Source: Discostella pseudostelligera (lineage: Eukaryota; Bacillariophyta; Thalassiosirophyceae; Thalassiosirales; Thalassiosiraceae). From it: DNA of 63,971 bases. Position numbers and translations under genes: made by a program. The notes below the pieces were generated by a model, which did not search any database, was not told where the DNA came from, and saw nothing but the letters and a program-made list of their open reading frames with translations. The stretch is from assembly GCA_036940085.1 (NCBI GenBank), contig JALLBK010000095.1:1-63971 (forward strand), written 5' to 3'. This document shows positions 22,701-31,678 of the stretch, in pieces. Numbering within the stretch: the stretch's first letter is position 1; each line of letters opens with the position of its first letter.

Positions 22701-25700
22701 CCTTCTCAGACATGCCCGATCCAGTAATAATTTCCGAGATTTCGAGGCATGCCACTCCGACGGCACGGGGGTCGGAGAGTCGTAGTGAGTCGGCGGAGCT
22801 GATGGGCTTGGAAGGAGCAAACGTTGTTGCAGCCGCATCTTGAGCCAGAGTTGAAGCAGCTGCTTCGGGACCATTTGAACCTGCCAAGCTATTACCATTG
22901 ATGTGATCCGAATCCAACAACAGAGCCCAATCCCTACCGAAACCCCATCGCTGCTTTCGAATATGATGATCTCGGAACAACTCGATTTGAAGATAGATCA
23001 ATTCCTCGGCTAGGTCGATCCTTTCATCCACTTGCGCACTACCGACGTCTCCAACGCAAGCGGTGTCGTCTCCACCATCGAGACGGAGATGCGAACTGCC
23101 AGTGATTTCGTCCACCTTGACTTCCACGCCACTCGTTTTTTCGACAAAGTCAAAGAAATAATTCCACCCACCACCATTCTCTCGAGCAGTCAACTTGATG
23201 GGCTCACGAAGTGCAGGCAGGTATATTTTGTTTGGCCCCAAATGCATGAACCGCACCCCCCTCTTCAAATCCTTAACACGTAACTTTAATTGCTCCCACA
23301 ACTTATTTACCCGAGCGGGTGTCACGCCAAAATAAATCTTTCGTGGTTTGTTAGGATTGGCCTCATTGATCACACGATTGTTCGATACCCGCCCCATGTC
23401 CTCCTCCACTTGTACCCAAATAGAACAGCGATTCGTTTCCATGAACGAGGTGGCAAATGTCGAGCCACGTAAATCCTCACATGCATCATTGTTGGTCGTC
23501 GGTGATCGCTTCAAATCGGCAAACAACATGCGAAATTCATTGTGGGATAGTTCGCCGCCCAAAAATCCCAAGTCTTTGTAAACACCAATCGGTAGACGCG
23601 GCGCATTGGATTGTAAACACATTTGTGTTAACTCATTGTACAAATACTCCATCGCTCGGTTTAAATCACTTTCGACATCGGCGGATAATGTCATCTTCGC
23701 AAATTGCTTCGATTTTGAGTCGGAATGTGTGAATGTCACGTCGACATTGTAACAATATCCCTTCAGGGAGAAGAACCGCTTCTTAACCTCATCAACAATG
23801 ATTCGCGGTATGATAACCTCTGTTTGCGAAGTATTACCACTGGCTGTTGATGGAGATCCAGGCACTAGGGTGATAGAACTGCCAGTAACTCCGGCGCCAT
23901 TCCCCGCCGAAGGTTCAATGCCATGTAAGTCGTTGTGAATCTTTCCAGCCATCTTCTCAAGCCAATCCATCGCACTTTTTACTTCCATACCGGTGACCAC
24001 TAATTTCCAAATGTAGCCATCCTCTGACTCTTTGTATGCCTTGCTCAACAAGGTGCGTTCCTCATCATCGTCTCCTCCGTCAATACCTCCATCCACGGCC
24101 TCTTCGCCATGAGGGATGGTGATTTTGATAGTGTCAATGTGCACCCTTGAATACTGGGAACACTTGAACAACGTGTGACGCGTGATCATGGCATCTTTGA
24201 TGGGAGTTTGAATATACATGTAATTCCGTACCTTGGAGGGTGGTATTGGAGAAGTCGAGCGGTCGGATCGGGGTGTGCCAACATGTAAGCTAGATGTCGA
24301 GGTTGAAGCACCACCAATACCGGAGAGTGCTGACACATTGATGAGTAGAGACGGTTCGTTGCTATCCTCGGCCAAGTTCTTCCTCGCAATGGCATAGGAA
24401 CTCTGTTCCCCCGCCCCTCCTATTCCTCCTGTCATGGCGATATCCGCGCCATACTCCAACTGTGGCTCCTCCAACAACATCCACTTCTCCTTACTCAAAT
24501 CCGTCCAATTTTCCTCGGCAGTATCATCACGACGGTACATCAATAGATGCATCTCCGAGACGCTATCGTAATGAGCCACATCGGCAACATGAAACTCGTT
24601 CGTATCAACATCGTACACCTTCACAACACGGTTCATTAGTTCCTTCCCCGTTCGTCCCTCCTGCTCTAGCCAATTCCCCTCGGCCTCCTCTTTCAACTCC
24701 AATTCCCGTTCCTTGGCATCCTTGGGCATTTCAATAGTGCCGCGACACTTCTCCGCACCACAATAACACTTGGTTAATGCCCTCCCTCGTTTATATTCCC
24801 ACTGATAATCAAAACTTAATTCCTCCCCCTCCTTTATTTCACGTGTCGCAAAGATACAAGCGCGGGATATACCCCGCACTTTCCATCGATGTACCGCACA
24901 ATTCGGTTCACAACTGTGATTAATATATCGGGCAATACCCCCCCGATGCCGAGCGTCAATGTACACATCATTGTCCAATGCCATGATATATAACATTCGT
25001 TCATTCTTGTATCGTCGGAATAGGTCATCAAGAAATAGTCGTTTTACCGCCACACCGACATACTCAACAATAAAGTCACCCTGATTGCAATGTTCTTGGA
25101 CTGCCAATCCCCGTCCTTTGGTACCAGCATCAAAGACACATAATTCCTTCCACTCCTTGCGTTGGATACGTTTATTGCCACAGAGTGGTCCGGCGGGACA
25201 GCTAGTACCACATTCTTCTTGACAGGCAAATAGTGCGCACGTGGTGTCAATACAGCAGGTATTTTGGAGGGAGAGATCTGGCTCGCAGAAGCATGGTTCA
25301 GGACGCAATGCCTTGGGACGGGGTGCTTTTTCGAGGTTGGATGCGACGAGATGAGAATGATGATGATGACTGAGTGCTGCCGTGGCAGGAGTAGTCGTCG
25401 TAGTGGTTGAGAGGTGCATGGCGGCGGGACCTTCATCGGCCCATTCCACTTCGGTAATATGCTCCACATCGGTGGGAAGAGAGATGGGTCGTTTGGGTAA
25501 TGAGTGAGATGCGGGATTTTTCCAATGGAGGGAGGTTGTGTACGTGACATCATGCGCTGGTGTTGTTGATTGTTCATTGGCATTTGTTTGGTGGGGAGTG
25601 GATAGTGTAGACGTTGTTGGTGGTAGTGGGGGTGATAGTAACGAAGATGACGGTGACGATAATAATTGTTGCGTTGGAACAACATATACAGATTGTATTC

Positions 25701-26796
25701 CGGGTGGTGGTATTGGTTGTTCAGTGGCACCAGCGGAAACAGAAGTAGTAGTCGTCGTAGGATGGTTATCTTGGGGACAAGCCCGTGGTACAGTGGGTGG
25801 TGGAGCGTCTGCTACCCCTCCTCCCCCCGATGAAATGTTAGTAGTAGAAGACGACAATGAAAGATACACCTCTCCCTCTTCCCTCTCTTTGCCATTGTGA
25901 TGTTGTTGTCGCATGTCATTATAAGAGCTTGAATCAGTAGCATTATTTGTAGTAGGGGGGTAATGACCAACGGGACTATTCTCTTGGGAGGATGGCGACA
26001 CTGCCAAGCGTGGATTCATAGGTCCAGAAATAGTAGGTTCGGACGAAACATCATGGGGGGGACGGCCTCCTCGGCTCAGTGGAACGTAGTATTCATTGTT
26101 GACATTGTTGTTACTGCTGTTGTTATTTCTTGGAAGATCACTGCCATTGTTATTATTGGGAATGTTAACATTCATCCCCTCATTGTTATTATGTTGATGT
26201 TGTTGTTGTTGATGAAGGTGCTGCTGCGGCTGCCATGATGCATTTTGTGATGGAGGAGGAGGGGTGGAGGAAGGGGGCGGAGGCCGTGCGAAAGGTCGTT
26301 GAAAATCAGGATATGACGACGACTGTCGAGGTTGCTGCTGGTATTGATTATAATTTGGTGACAATCCCCCAGTACCAGCAATACCATTGTCCCCCTCCAT
26401 TGCCGGAGATTGAAACCGATGTCGGAACTTTGGGTGGCCGTTGCTGCTGCCATGGCCACCACCGTGATTATTATTATGCTGTGGCGATTGTGACAACATT
26501 TGCGTAGGGTGCTGCTGAGTATATTGGGTGTTGTTGTTGTTGTTGTTGTTGTTGTAATGATTGTTGTAGCTTGCACTGCCACCACCGTTGCGGTTGCCAT
26601 TGACATTGTTGCGCCATTCCCCCTCTGCTACTGAATTATTGTGCCACCTCTCCCCACCGCCACCGGTTGTCGTCGTTGCTGCTGCTTGTCGTTCATTGTC
26701 ATTGTCGCCATGGTGGCTGACACTCCATCGTAGGCGCGGGTCCATTGCCTGCTGTTGCTGTTGCGGCGGCTGCTGGTGGGGCACTGATGAGTCCAT
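19798..26796 (-). CDS. SET methyltransferase-Tudor-cyclin-pseudokinase fusion
   Basis: One uninterrupted 2332-aa frame with no intron and a clear ATG (MDSSVPHQQ). Domains: 1-490, Q/N/P/S-rich disorder; 495-690, a cysteine-rich AWS (CFCEPDLS, CQEECGTSCPAGPLCGN), SET core (GRGLAVQE, YINHSCEPNC, EELSFDYQW) and post-SET (CYCGAEKCRG), as in SETD2/ASH1-type histone H3K36 methyltransferases; 710-765, Tudor-like (VKVYDVDTNEFHVADV, LSKEKWML); then KH-like segments; about 1340-1560, a cyclin box pair (FKLRDVQLASLFIANKSQK, AEQMVLSALNYDVFW), closest in style to transcriptional cyclins; 1650-1710, another KH-like segment; 1900-2220, a CDK-like kinase fold. The kinase keeps AAPEILLGG and DMWAFGALLANLLLG, but HRDLKPxN reads LRSLLPDQ and DFG reads SGLS, so it should be inactive. 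Nuclear coupling of H3K36 methylation to RNA polymerase II phosphorylation is inferred. Divergent partner: TGS1. Confidence 0.85.
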   Translation of the reverse strand: MDSSVPHQQPPQQQQQAMDPRLRWSVSHHGDNDNERQAAATTTTGGGGERWHNNSVAEGEWRNNVNGNRNGGGSASYNNHYNNNNNNNNTQYTQQHPTQMLSQSPQHNNNHGGGHGSSNGHPKFRHRFQSPAMEGDNGIAGTGGLSPNYNQYQQQPRQSSSYPDFQRPFARPPPPSSTPPPPSQNASWQPQQHLHQQQQHQHNNNEGMNVNIPNNNNGSDLPRNNNSSNNNVNNEYYVPLSRGGRPPHDVSSEPTISGPMNPRLAVSPSSQENSPVGHYPPTTNNATDSSSYNDMRQQHHNGKEREEGEVYLSLSSSTTNISSGGGGVADAPPPTVPRACPQDNHPTTTTTSVSAGATEQPIPPPGIQSVYVVPTQQLLSSPSSSLLSPPLPPTTSTLSTPHQTNANEQSTTPAHDVTYTTSLHWKNPASHSLPKRPISLPTDVEHITEVEWADEGPAAMHLSTTTTTTPATAALSHHHHSHLVASNLEKAPRPKALRPEPCFCEPDLSLQNTCCIDTTCALFACQEECGTSCPAGPLCGNKRIQRKEWKELCVFDAGTKGRGLAVQEHCNQGDFIVEYVGVAVKRLFLDDLFRRYKNERMLYIMALDNDVYIDARHRGGIARYINHSCEPNCAVHRWKVRGISRACIFATREIKEGEELSFDYQWEYKRGRALTKCYCGAEKCRGTIEMPKDAKERELELKEEAEGNWLEQEGRTGKELMNRVVKVYDVDTNEFHVADVAHYDSVSEMHLLMYRRDDTAEENWTDLSKEKWMLLEEPQLEYGADIAMTGGIGGAGEQSSYAIARKNLAEDSNEPSLLINVSALSGIGGASTSTSSLHVGTPRSDRSTSPIPPSKVRNYMYIQTPIKDAMITRHTLFKCSQYSRVHIDTIKITIPHGEEAVDGGIDGGDDDEERTLLSKAYKESEDGYIWKLVVTGMEVKSAMDWLEKMAGKIHNDLHGIEPSAGNGAGVTGSSITLVPGSPSTASGNTSQTEVIIPRIIVDEVKKRFFSLKGYCYNVDVTFTHSDSKSKQFAKMTLSADVESDLNRAMEYLYNELTQMCLQSNAPRLPIGVYKDLGFLGGELSHNEFRMLFADLKRSPTTNNDACEDLRGSTFATSFMETNRCSIWVQVEEDMGRVSNNRVINEANPNKPRKIYFGVTPARVNKLWEQLKLRVKDLKRGVRFMHLGPNKIYLPALREPIKLTARENGGGWNYFFDFVEKTSGVEVKVDEITGSSHLRLDGGDDTACVGDVGSAQVDERIDLAEELIYLQIELFRDHHIRKQRWGFGRDWALLLDSDHINGNSLAGSNGPEAAASTLAQDAAATTFAPSKPISSADSLRLSDPRAVGVACLEISEIITGSGMSEKVAAHACIIFYRYINLKLSNTGDRAVSANNPTLLNTTASNSFKLRDVQLASLFIANKSQKVLKWKRLEEVLEHAYRVFYPGSLFNPQSEEAKNWERRVIKAEQMVLSALNYDVFWSGADWVINAVVGTKAMAGPLAENAMALALSGHVLAAGPILWLKYGPKYAFAAIAGFLSIDMEPLFPALSLQPLTVSHAAELIYHSCQGLSRVKKSVALMSSHELFSESNVSNMGSKIQKIQMDCATYISKHPGSQAIDDTKFVSSPAYKEISERAKLSSVFRGVRSDRIEEKVLPVLTKISFESKCTIRFSDGMLDGTNDMILEGNWKALSIAEHLLCEVASLPPPVPFEQSAATNAMLQSALFGVHAQQPNRKSQAHGIVIKQVKDKPGLLDMQKIDGKQGWYGAFDNMEEMHDAGWKTCVAANAPHEHLDSAGLRWWVPHQFGPSLSGSLCEIFTSPKLINKNSVDMRALALLAQSFAGGYSRMQVEYPTLASHLSGPEGEEAQKNDRSVAISLQRWPPEKVEMKENSSSGQSMQMGYSAAALQEMQLLHQLHFLIPSPQGHPNFMLPLAIALDSDAKEEPASETSSSITSSNAANDILAMIERNQRAAGKRQLAPGSHLVLEPTPLNLQKVMSWCQRKSNAAAIIPSPVLASWCHDILSALSFCHSNHIILRSLLPDQIHLDHSGTAKLSGLSKVMVLHGKDRTREFDPLKYVRSKKGKDHNTEDVEPFAAPEILLGGTRHTKETDMWAFGALLANLLLGKQLFPGKDRVSKMIQVFKIVGVPDSDNYEKAKKFPYYSNNMFVIGEEGKKKKYSRGVEKALRHLLKTQSRDDHADFAGLISLIDGLLHLDPKKRMTADDAMRHNYMVNYSAQIERQEFRQNFVKDWLGMKENVLTRGKSSKSRILNNLAVDPATNDDVGVGSSSADRNDLKRNAFLLGASSTTGVEDGDDLYDFSFGLSPSSKKQKLSDE

Positions 26797-27225
26797 GCTA
26801 GAATATTACTGGTCTGTGACCGTCAGGAAGAGAGCCTTGGCTTGGCGTTCATTATAATAACGAGTGGTATCGATGGTAGTATCTAGATAGGGCGCACGTC
26901 GAAGAGATGAAGATCGCTGGCAACTGGAACGATCTGCAACGATGCGATGTCATGAAAATGCAATGGATGGTGGAGCGAGGTGTGGGAGGTGGTGGGGCTG
27001 TTTGTTGTGTGTTGCTGTAGGCTGTTGCAAGCTGGCAACGTCTGTCTGGCGTGACCACCAAACAGCGCGCGAGCGAGCAGCATGCAGAATGCAGTGCAGC
27101 ACCACCATCCACCCAAACCCCATGATCACAACATGAACCATGAACTTTTAACTTCTTTTCCCTCTCCCCTCTCCCCTACGATACAAACCTATTATTGCCT
27201 CTCTAGAGAGACAGATTGCCGAGCG
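26797..27225. promoter_or_regulatory. Divergent promoter, SET fusion / TGS1
   Basis: About 430 bp between the two start codons (285 bp if the cap methyltransferase starts at 27082). GTGGGAGGTGGTGGGG near 26981 and CCCTCTCCCCTCTCCCC near 27162 are the only conspicuous runs. No repeat or E2F-like site was noticed. Confidence 0.35.
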
Positions 27226-29428
27226 ATGAATGACAATAGCAACAAACGGGCCCACTACCACCACCTACAACCTTCATCAAACAACCCACCACCGCCACCA
27301 CCGTCCAACAAGCGTCGTAAGAAGAACAATACAAATAATCACAACAAGCACAAGAATAAGAAGCAATCTTATTGGAGCGGTGCTCATAGCAATTGGATTG
27401 AGAATTGTTCCGATACTGCAAATCGAGTACTATCCAAAGATTTTACAGCACCGTTGTTGTGTCTCATTACCCGGGCAGAGATTGGTTTTGATGATGAGAA
27501 TGATGAGAAGGTGGTGGTGAATGAGGTAAAAAAGCCGATGCCGCAGCTACCGTCGTCAGAGAACGGACGAGGAGAGTTGGTCGATCATAATGTTGATGCT
27601 GGCGTGGGGAGAAGGAGTTCTAATGCCGGAGACGATAATTATGATCATGGTGGAGGACCAACGGTTGCATCTCCAGCCAATTGCTGTATTACTGCCGCCA
27701 AAACCGCCACGAAAGCGGATTGTTCGTCTGCTATACATGATGCGGAACAAGTTGATGTTGGCGACGTAGAATATGTTGCTCCAACAGCAACAGCAGTAGA
27801 GGTACAATCTTGTTCAGCATATATAGCATCAATGACTGCATCAATATCAACATCAGTAACATCAAAATCAATTGATCATACAATATCCAACATTGCATGG
27901 CCATCAACATCATTTTTATTACAATACGCAAGAGAGAGAGTACCATTCGAGGTACTATCAACAATTCGAGGAGATGGTGATGCACAAGAGAAAAGAATTT
28001 TTATACCAGTGAAACGGCATGCAAGTGCTATTGGTCCAACCAAGGTGAGATTTTATGCATGAATACGATGCAAATGTCCGAAATCCAGTTCTACTACATT
28101 GCTTTCTGACATTGTATGCACCACTTCGCGACCCGATTCCTTGGTATCTAATCGCTTGACAAAAATGCACCCCAAACATCATGTACCAATAGTGGGTACA
28201 AGTCCAAACGTCCAAAGCTGCCAAAATGCGCAATCAAATATATCATCATCTCCCTAATGGCGATAATGGAGATGGCATATGCAATCCATATCCGACAGTT
28301 CCTAACAAATTTTGGGCACAGCGAAAACTATTGTTCAGTCGGTACGATGAGGGGATACGGATTGGAGGTGAGGATGGAGGAAGGGACGTTCATGACGTCG
28401 AGCAAAATGATGAGCAAGTAGGACTCGAAATGTGGTACAGTGTAACACCAGAAGCAATTGCAAATCACATTGCGGATAGGATGGTGAAGATGATATTGAC
28501 AGCTTGGAACAAGAATGAGAATGCAAAGGTTACGACGAGCAAATCCCTGTCGGCTGAGGAAAGCAATGATGGATATAGTCATCAGAGAAGAGACATCATC
28601 ATTCTTGACGCGTTTTGTGGATGTGGAGGAAACTCTCTTGCATTTGCACGATGGAACGAACGACATACATCATTAAATGAGGCTGATGGTGGACATCAGC
28701 AGCATGAATACCGTACTGACAACGATAGAGATGCTGACATTGACCGCTCTCCTCGTGTGAAGGTGATTGCAGTGGAGAATAATCTATCGAGATTGAAAAT
28801 GGCGGCGCATAATGCCTCCGTATACAATGTTCCTCGAGAGAACATTGTATTTATTCATGCAGATGCTGTTGAGGTATTGAATCATTATAGTCATGGTAGT
28901 ACTCGAAGCACAGCAAGAAATGACGATTGCGGTAGTAGTGGCAGTGGCAATTGCAAACAGCATCATGGTTCGGAAGCATCCTATGCAGGATTTGCTGTCG
29001 GAGGAATGGATCTCCTCCCAAACAATATAGATAGTATATTCCTCTCCCCTCCTTGGGGTGGGATGGATTATAATCAAGCTGGAAAGGCTGGATTTGATCC
29101 TGTCACATCCATTACTGTTCAATCTTGTGCTTCTTCTGTACACGAGCCGGATGGGAAAGTGGAGGGTACTGCATCATATACACCAACCACCGTGACTACC
29201 AATGGTGGAGAGCTATTACACATTGCTACCAAGGCAGTGTACGATGATGCCAATCATGAGGGTGTCGTTGCGTACTTCCTCCCACGGAATGTCGATGGTA
29301 TTGCACTTGGGAAAATCGCCGTGGCATGCGACATCAAGGGATGTTATGAGATGGAGCAAAATGTTGTCAACGGCAAAGTCAAAACTGTTACTGCTTACTT
29401 TGGCCAGGATTTCGGAAATGGTTATTAG
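27226..29428 (+). CDS. TGS1: Trimethylguanosine synthase (RNA cap methyltransferase)
   Basis: Two exons (27226-28044 and 28193-29428) give 684 aa. The class I methyltransferase adds two methyls to N2 of the m7G cap on snRNA and snoRNA. Motifs: NKFWAQRKLLFSRYDEGIR, WYSVTPEAIANHIA, SAM-binding DAFCGCGGNSLAFA, FIHADAVEVL, catalytic SPPWGGMDY, VVAYFLPRNVD and the C-terminal KVKTVTAYFGQDF, all in the family order. Residues 10-50 are basic (KRRKKNN), a likely nuclear localisation signal. The region between the N-terminus and the catalytic core is a long disordered extension. The acceptor at 28192 (CCAATAG) is the one that keeps phase. An upstream in-frame ATG at 27082 would add 48 residues; 27226 is preferred only weakly. 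Confidence 0.85.
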
Positions 29429-29731
29429 GTAGATTAGTCAGGTCTAATGGAACACTGAGTTGCATTCTCAATATCCGATTGATCTTCTAGCCATTCTCTC
29501 GAGCGTAAAGTCGTGATAACTTCACCTAAAATGATTATGAATATTCATTGTTAAACTTCTAACAATACAATCTCTTCGCGAACACACCACTGCCAGACCG
29601 TACAACGAGAGTGCATCAATGTGTTCGCATCCCCAGTTTGCTACACTACCCCCCGAAACCCCTCTCGCGCCATCCCAACAAAGCTGTTCGATCGCATACC
29701 TCCCCCGACTAATACCCATCGCTACATCAAT
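29429..29731. other. Convergent 3' region, TGS1 / CDK
   Basis: A 303-bp intergenic stretch between converging genes. No gene or repeat seen. Confidence 0.4.
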
Positions 29732-30875
29732 CTAGATATTCTCCTTATCCAAATCATCAAAGTAGGGATGATTCAACGAATCCTTGGCGGTAATCCTATC
29801 CTTGGGACTGTATGCCAGAAATCGTTCCAACAAATCCAACCCAGCACCATTGGGATCGACATTGTCCAAAAATGTCTTACAGAAGGGAGATCGATACCAA
29901 ATGGGGAAAGCTGTATTCCAATCTGGCAATGAGGTACAGCCAGGCCATACCGTCTCATCGGGAGTGCCCAGCTGACGGAAGATTTTGTATATTTCATCAA
30001 TTTCGGAATCCCCGGGGAATAATGGCCGCTTCGTGACCATCTCAACGAAGATGGTCCCGAGTGCCCATACGTCCATAGGTGGGGCGTAGGTTTGTGATCC
30101 CAGTAGAATTTCGGGTGGACGGTACCACAATGTCACCACTTCATGTGTCAATGGTCGAATGGGGGGACAGAAGGCCCGGGCCAATCCAAAGTCGGCAAGC
30201 TTCAATACTCCATCTCGCGACACTAGTAGATTCTGTGGCTTAAGATCACGATGCATTACACCGCGAGCATGACAAAAGGCAAGACCACGACACATCTGGA
30301 ATAGGTACGACTTTACCAACATGGGGTCCAGTAGGCCATTGTAGGATTCCAGTGCCTTCTTCAAATCCCGATCGAGGAATTCAAATACCAGATATAGTTT
30401 GCCGTCCTGTTGAACGCAGTCTTTGAGGTCGACAATGTTCTCATGACTGAGTTCACGTAGAAGTGAGATTTCACGCAAGGCCGTAGAAGGGATGCCTTCA
30501 TCTTCCACCTCAAGACGGATGCGTTTCAAGGCCACAATTTCGTCAGTCTCGCGATCGCGAGCCTTGTAGACGACGCCGTAGGTTCCCTCGCCGAGGTTGG
30601 AGCCTGGCTTTTCAATCTTTTGATAGCTGTTAGAGTATTCATTTGAGCGCAATTGAGATGAAAAAAGAACGAACCGGTGAGAAATGATGGCATTGAGGTG
30701 ATGAAATCAATGAAGAGTCGACATCATCAATGGATGCAGCAGCATTGCCCGGAGAGATTTCACAATGATGCATAGCCATAGTAGCCGTAGAATGCAATGC
30801 CGATAGATTCTCATGATAGTCGTCACCGTATTCTGTCATCGACACCGTCGTTGGGAAAGAGCCACCCAATGCCAT
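29732..30875 (-). CDS. Cyclin-dependent kinase with PSTALRE helix
   Basis: Exon 2 encodes a complete [13 protein letters not shown] with the inhibitory Thr/Tyr pair, [41 protein letters not shown], the activating Thr in [27 protein letters not shown] and [21 protein letters not shown] is intermediate between CDKA (PSTAIRE) and plant CDKB helices; diatoms are known to have such a CDKA2-type kinase. A frame-consistent model uses exon 1 30875-30675 (ATG, 67 codons) and exon 2 30616-29732, 361 aa in all, with a 58-nt intron and an unusual GTTCGT donor. The alternative acceptor at 30627 would keep the conserved YQKIEK but breaks phase, so the N-terminus is uncertain. It shares its promoter with a mitotic-type kinesin. 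Confidence 0.85.
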
Positions 30876-31678
30876 TGGCTACCCAAAAGCAAGAGCAATG
30901 ACAATCCCGCCGGCTTTAATGTCGTATTCATCATGGTTAGACTTACCGATCCATGATAAAATATCTGCTGACTATTACCGCAGTAAGGGGTCAATGACGA
31001 TCAATAATAGGCTATGGTATTATCGTAGGGCAGGGTCGTCGTCGATCGTCGGCGCGAGGCTCGATGCATCCATTGCTTGCCGCACAGCGATGATGCCGTC
31101 GTCGTGAAGCGTCGTGGAGATGGAGTGGTAGATGGGTGGAGTTTGTTGCTTTTGCTTGATTTCTCCTGCTTTTTGTGCATCCCACCGTTGGTGTCTTGTC
31201 TGTCGGTCATTGGAGATAGGAATGCAAATTCAACCCATACTGATTCCTACGAGAAATGCAGTGGGACATTTGAATTTGAGAAATCCGATTCATAAACTAA
31301 ATTAGACATATGCCGTCTGCCCCGCCAAAACCAACGGTCTCATCGCTCAAGCGATCGACGAAAGAGGTGCCGCGCCAAATTTGCTTCATCGCCATCGCCA
31401 TCGCATGCAGTCCTATGCAGTCGCAACCTTCATTCATCATCGCGACTGCCCATGATCGGCGTCGGCGTCGGCGGCATCGCATCGGCATCGTATCGTCGTC
31501 GGCAGTAGAAGTGCTCTCTCGATATCTGGAGGTCCATTTTGCATTTGAAGGAAAGATCCTGCGTCGTCTGCTGGAGAGTGAAAGTCGAGATAAGCCAAGC
31601 GTCATCGTCTGCGTCGAGCCATCGATCTCTACCTACTCTTCACTATTTACCACTCACCACCTTCTTTTTTGAAACTAC
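30876..31678. promoter_or_regulatory. Divergent promoter, CDK / kinesin-14
   Basis: An 803-bp region. E2F-like motifs CCCGCCAAAA (31321) and GCGCCAAAT (31372, reverse complement ATTTGGCGC) lie on the kinesin side, with CCAACGGT (31331), an AACGG-type MYB core, between them. This combination is what a G1/S or G2/M promoter would carry in plants and animals; whether diatoms use it the same way is inference. Confidence 0.45.
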
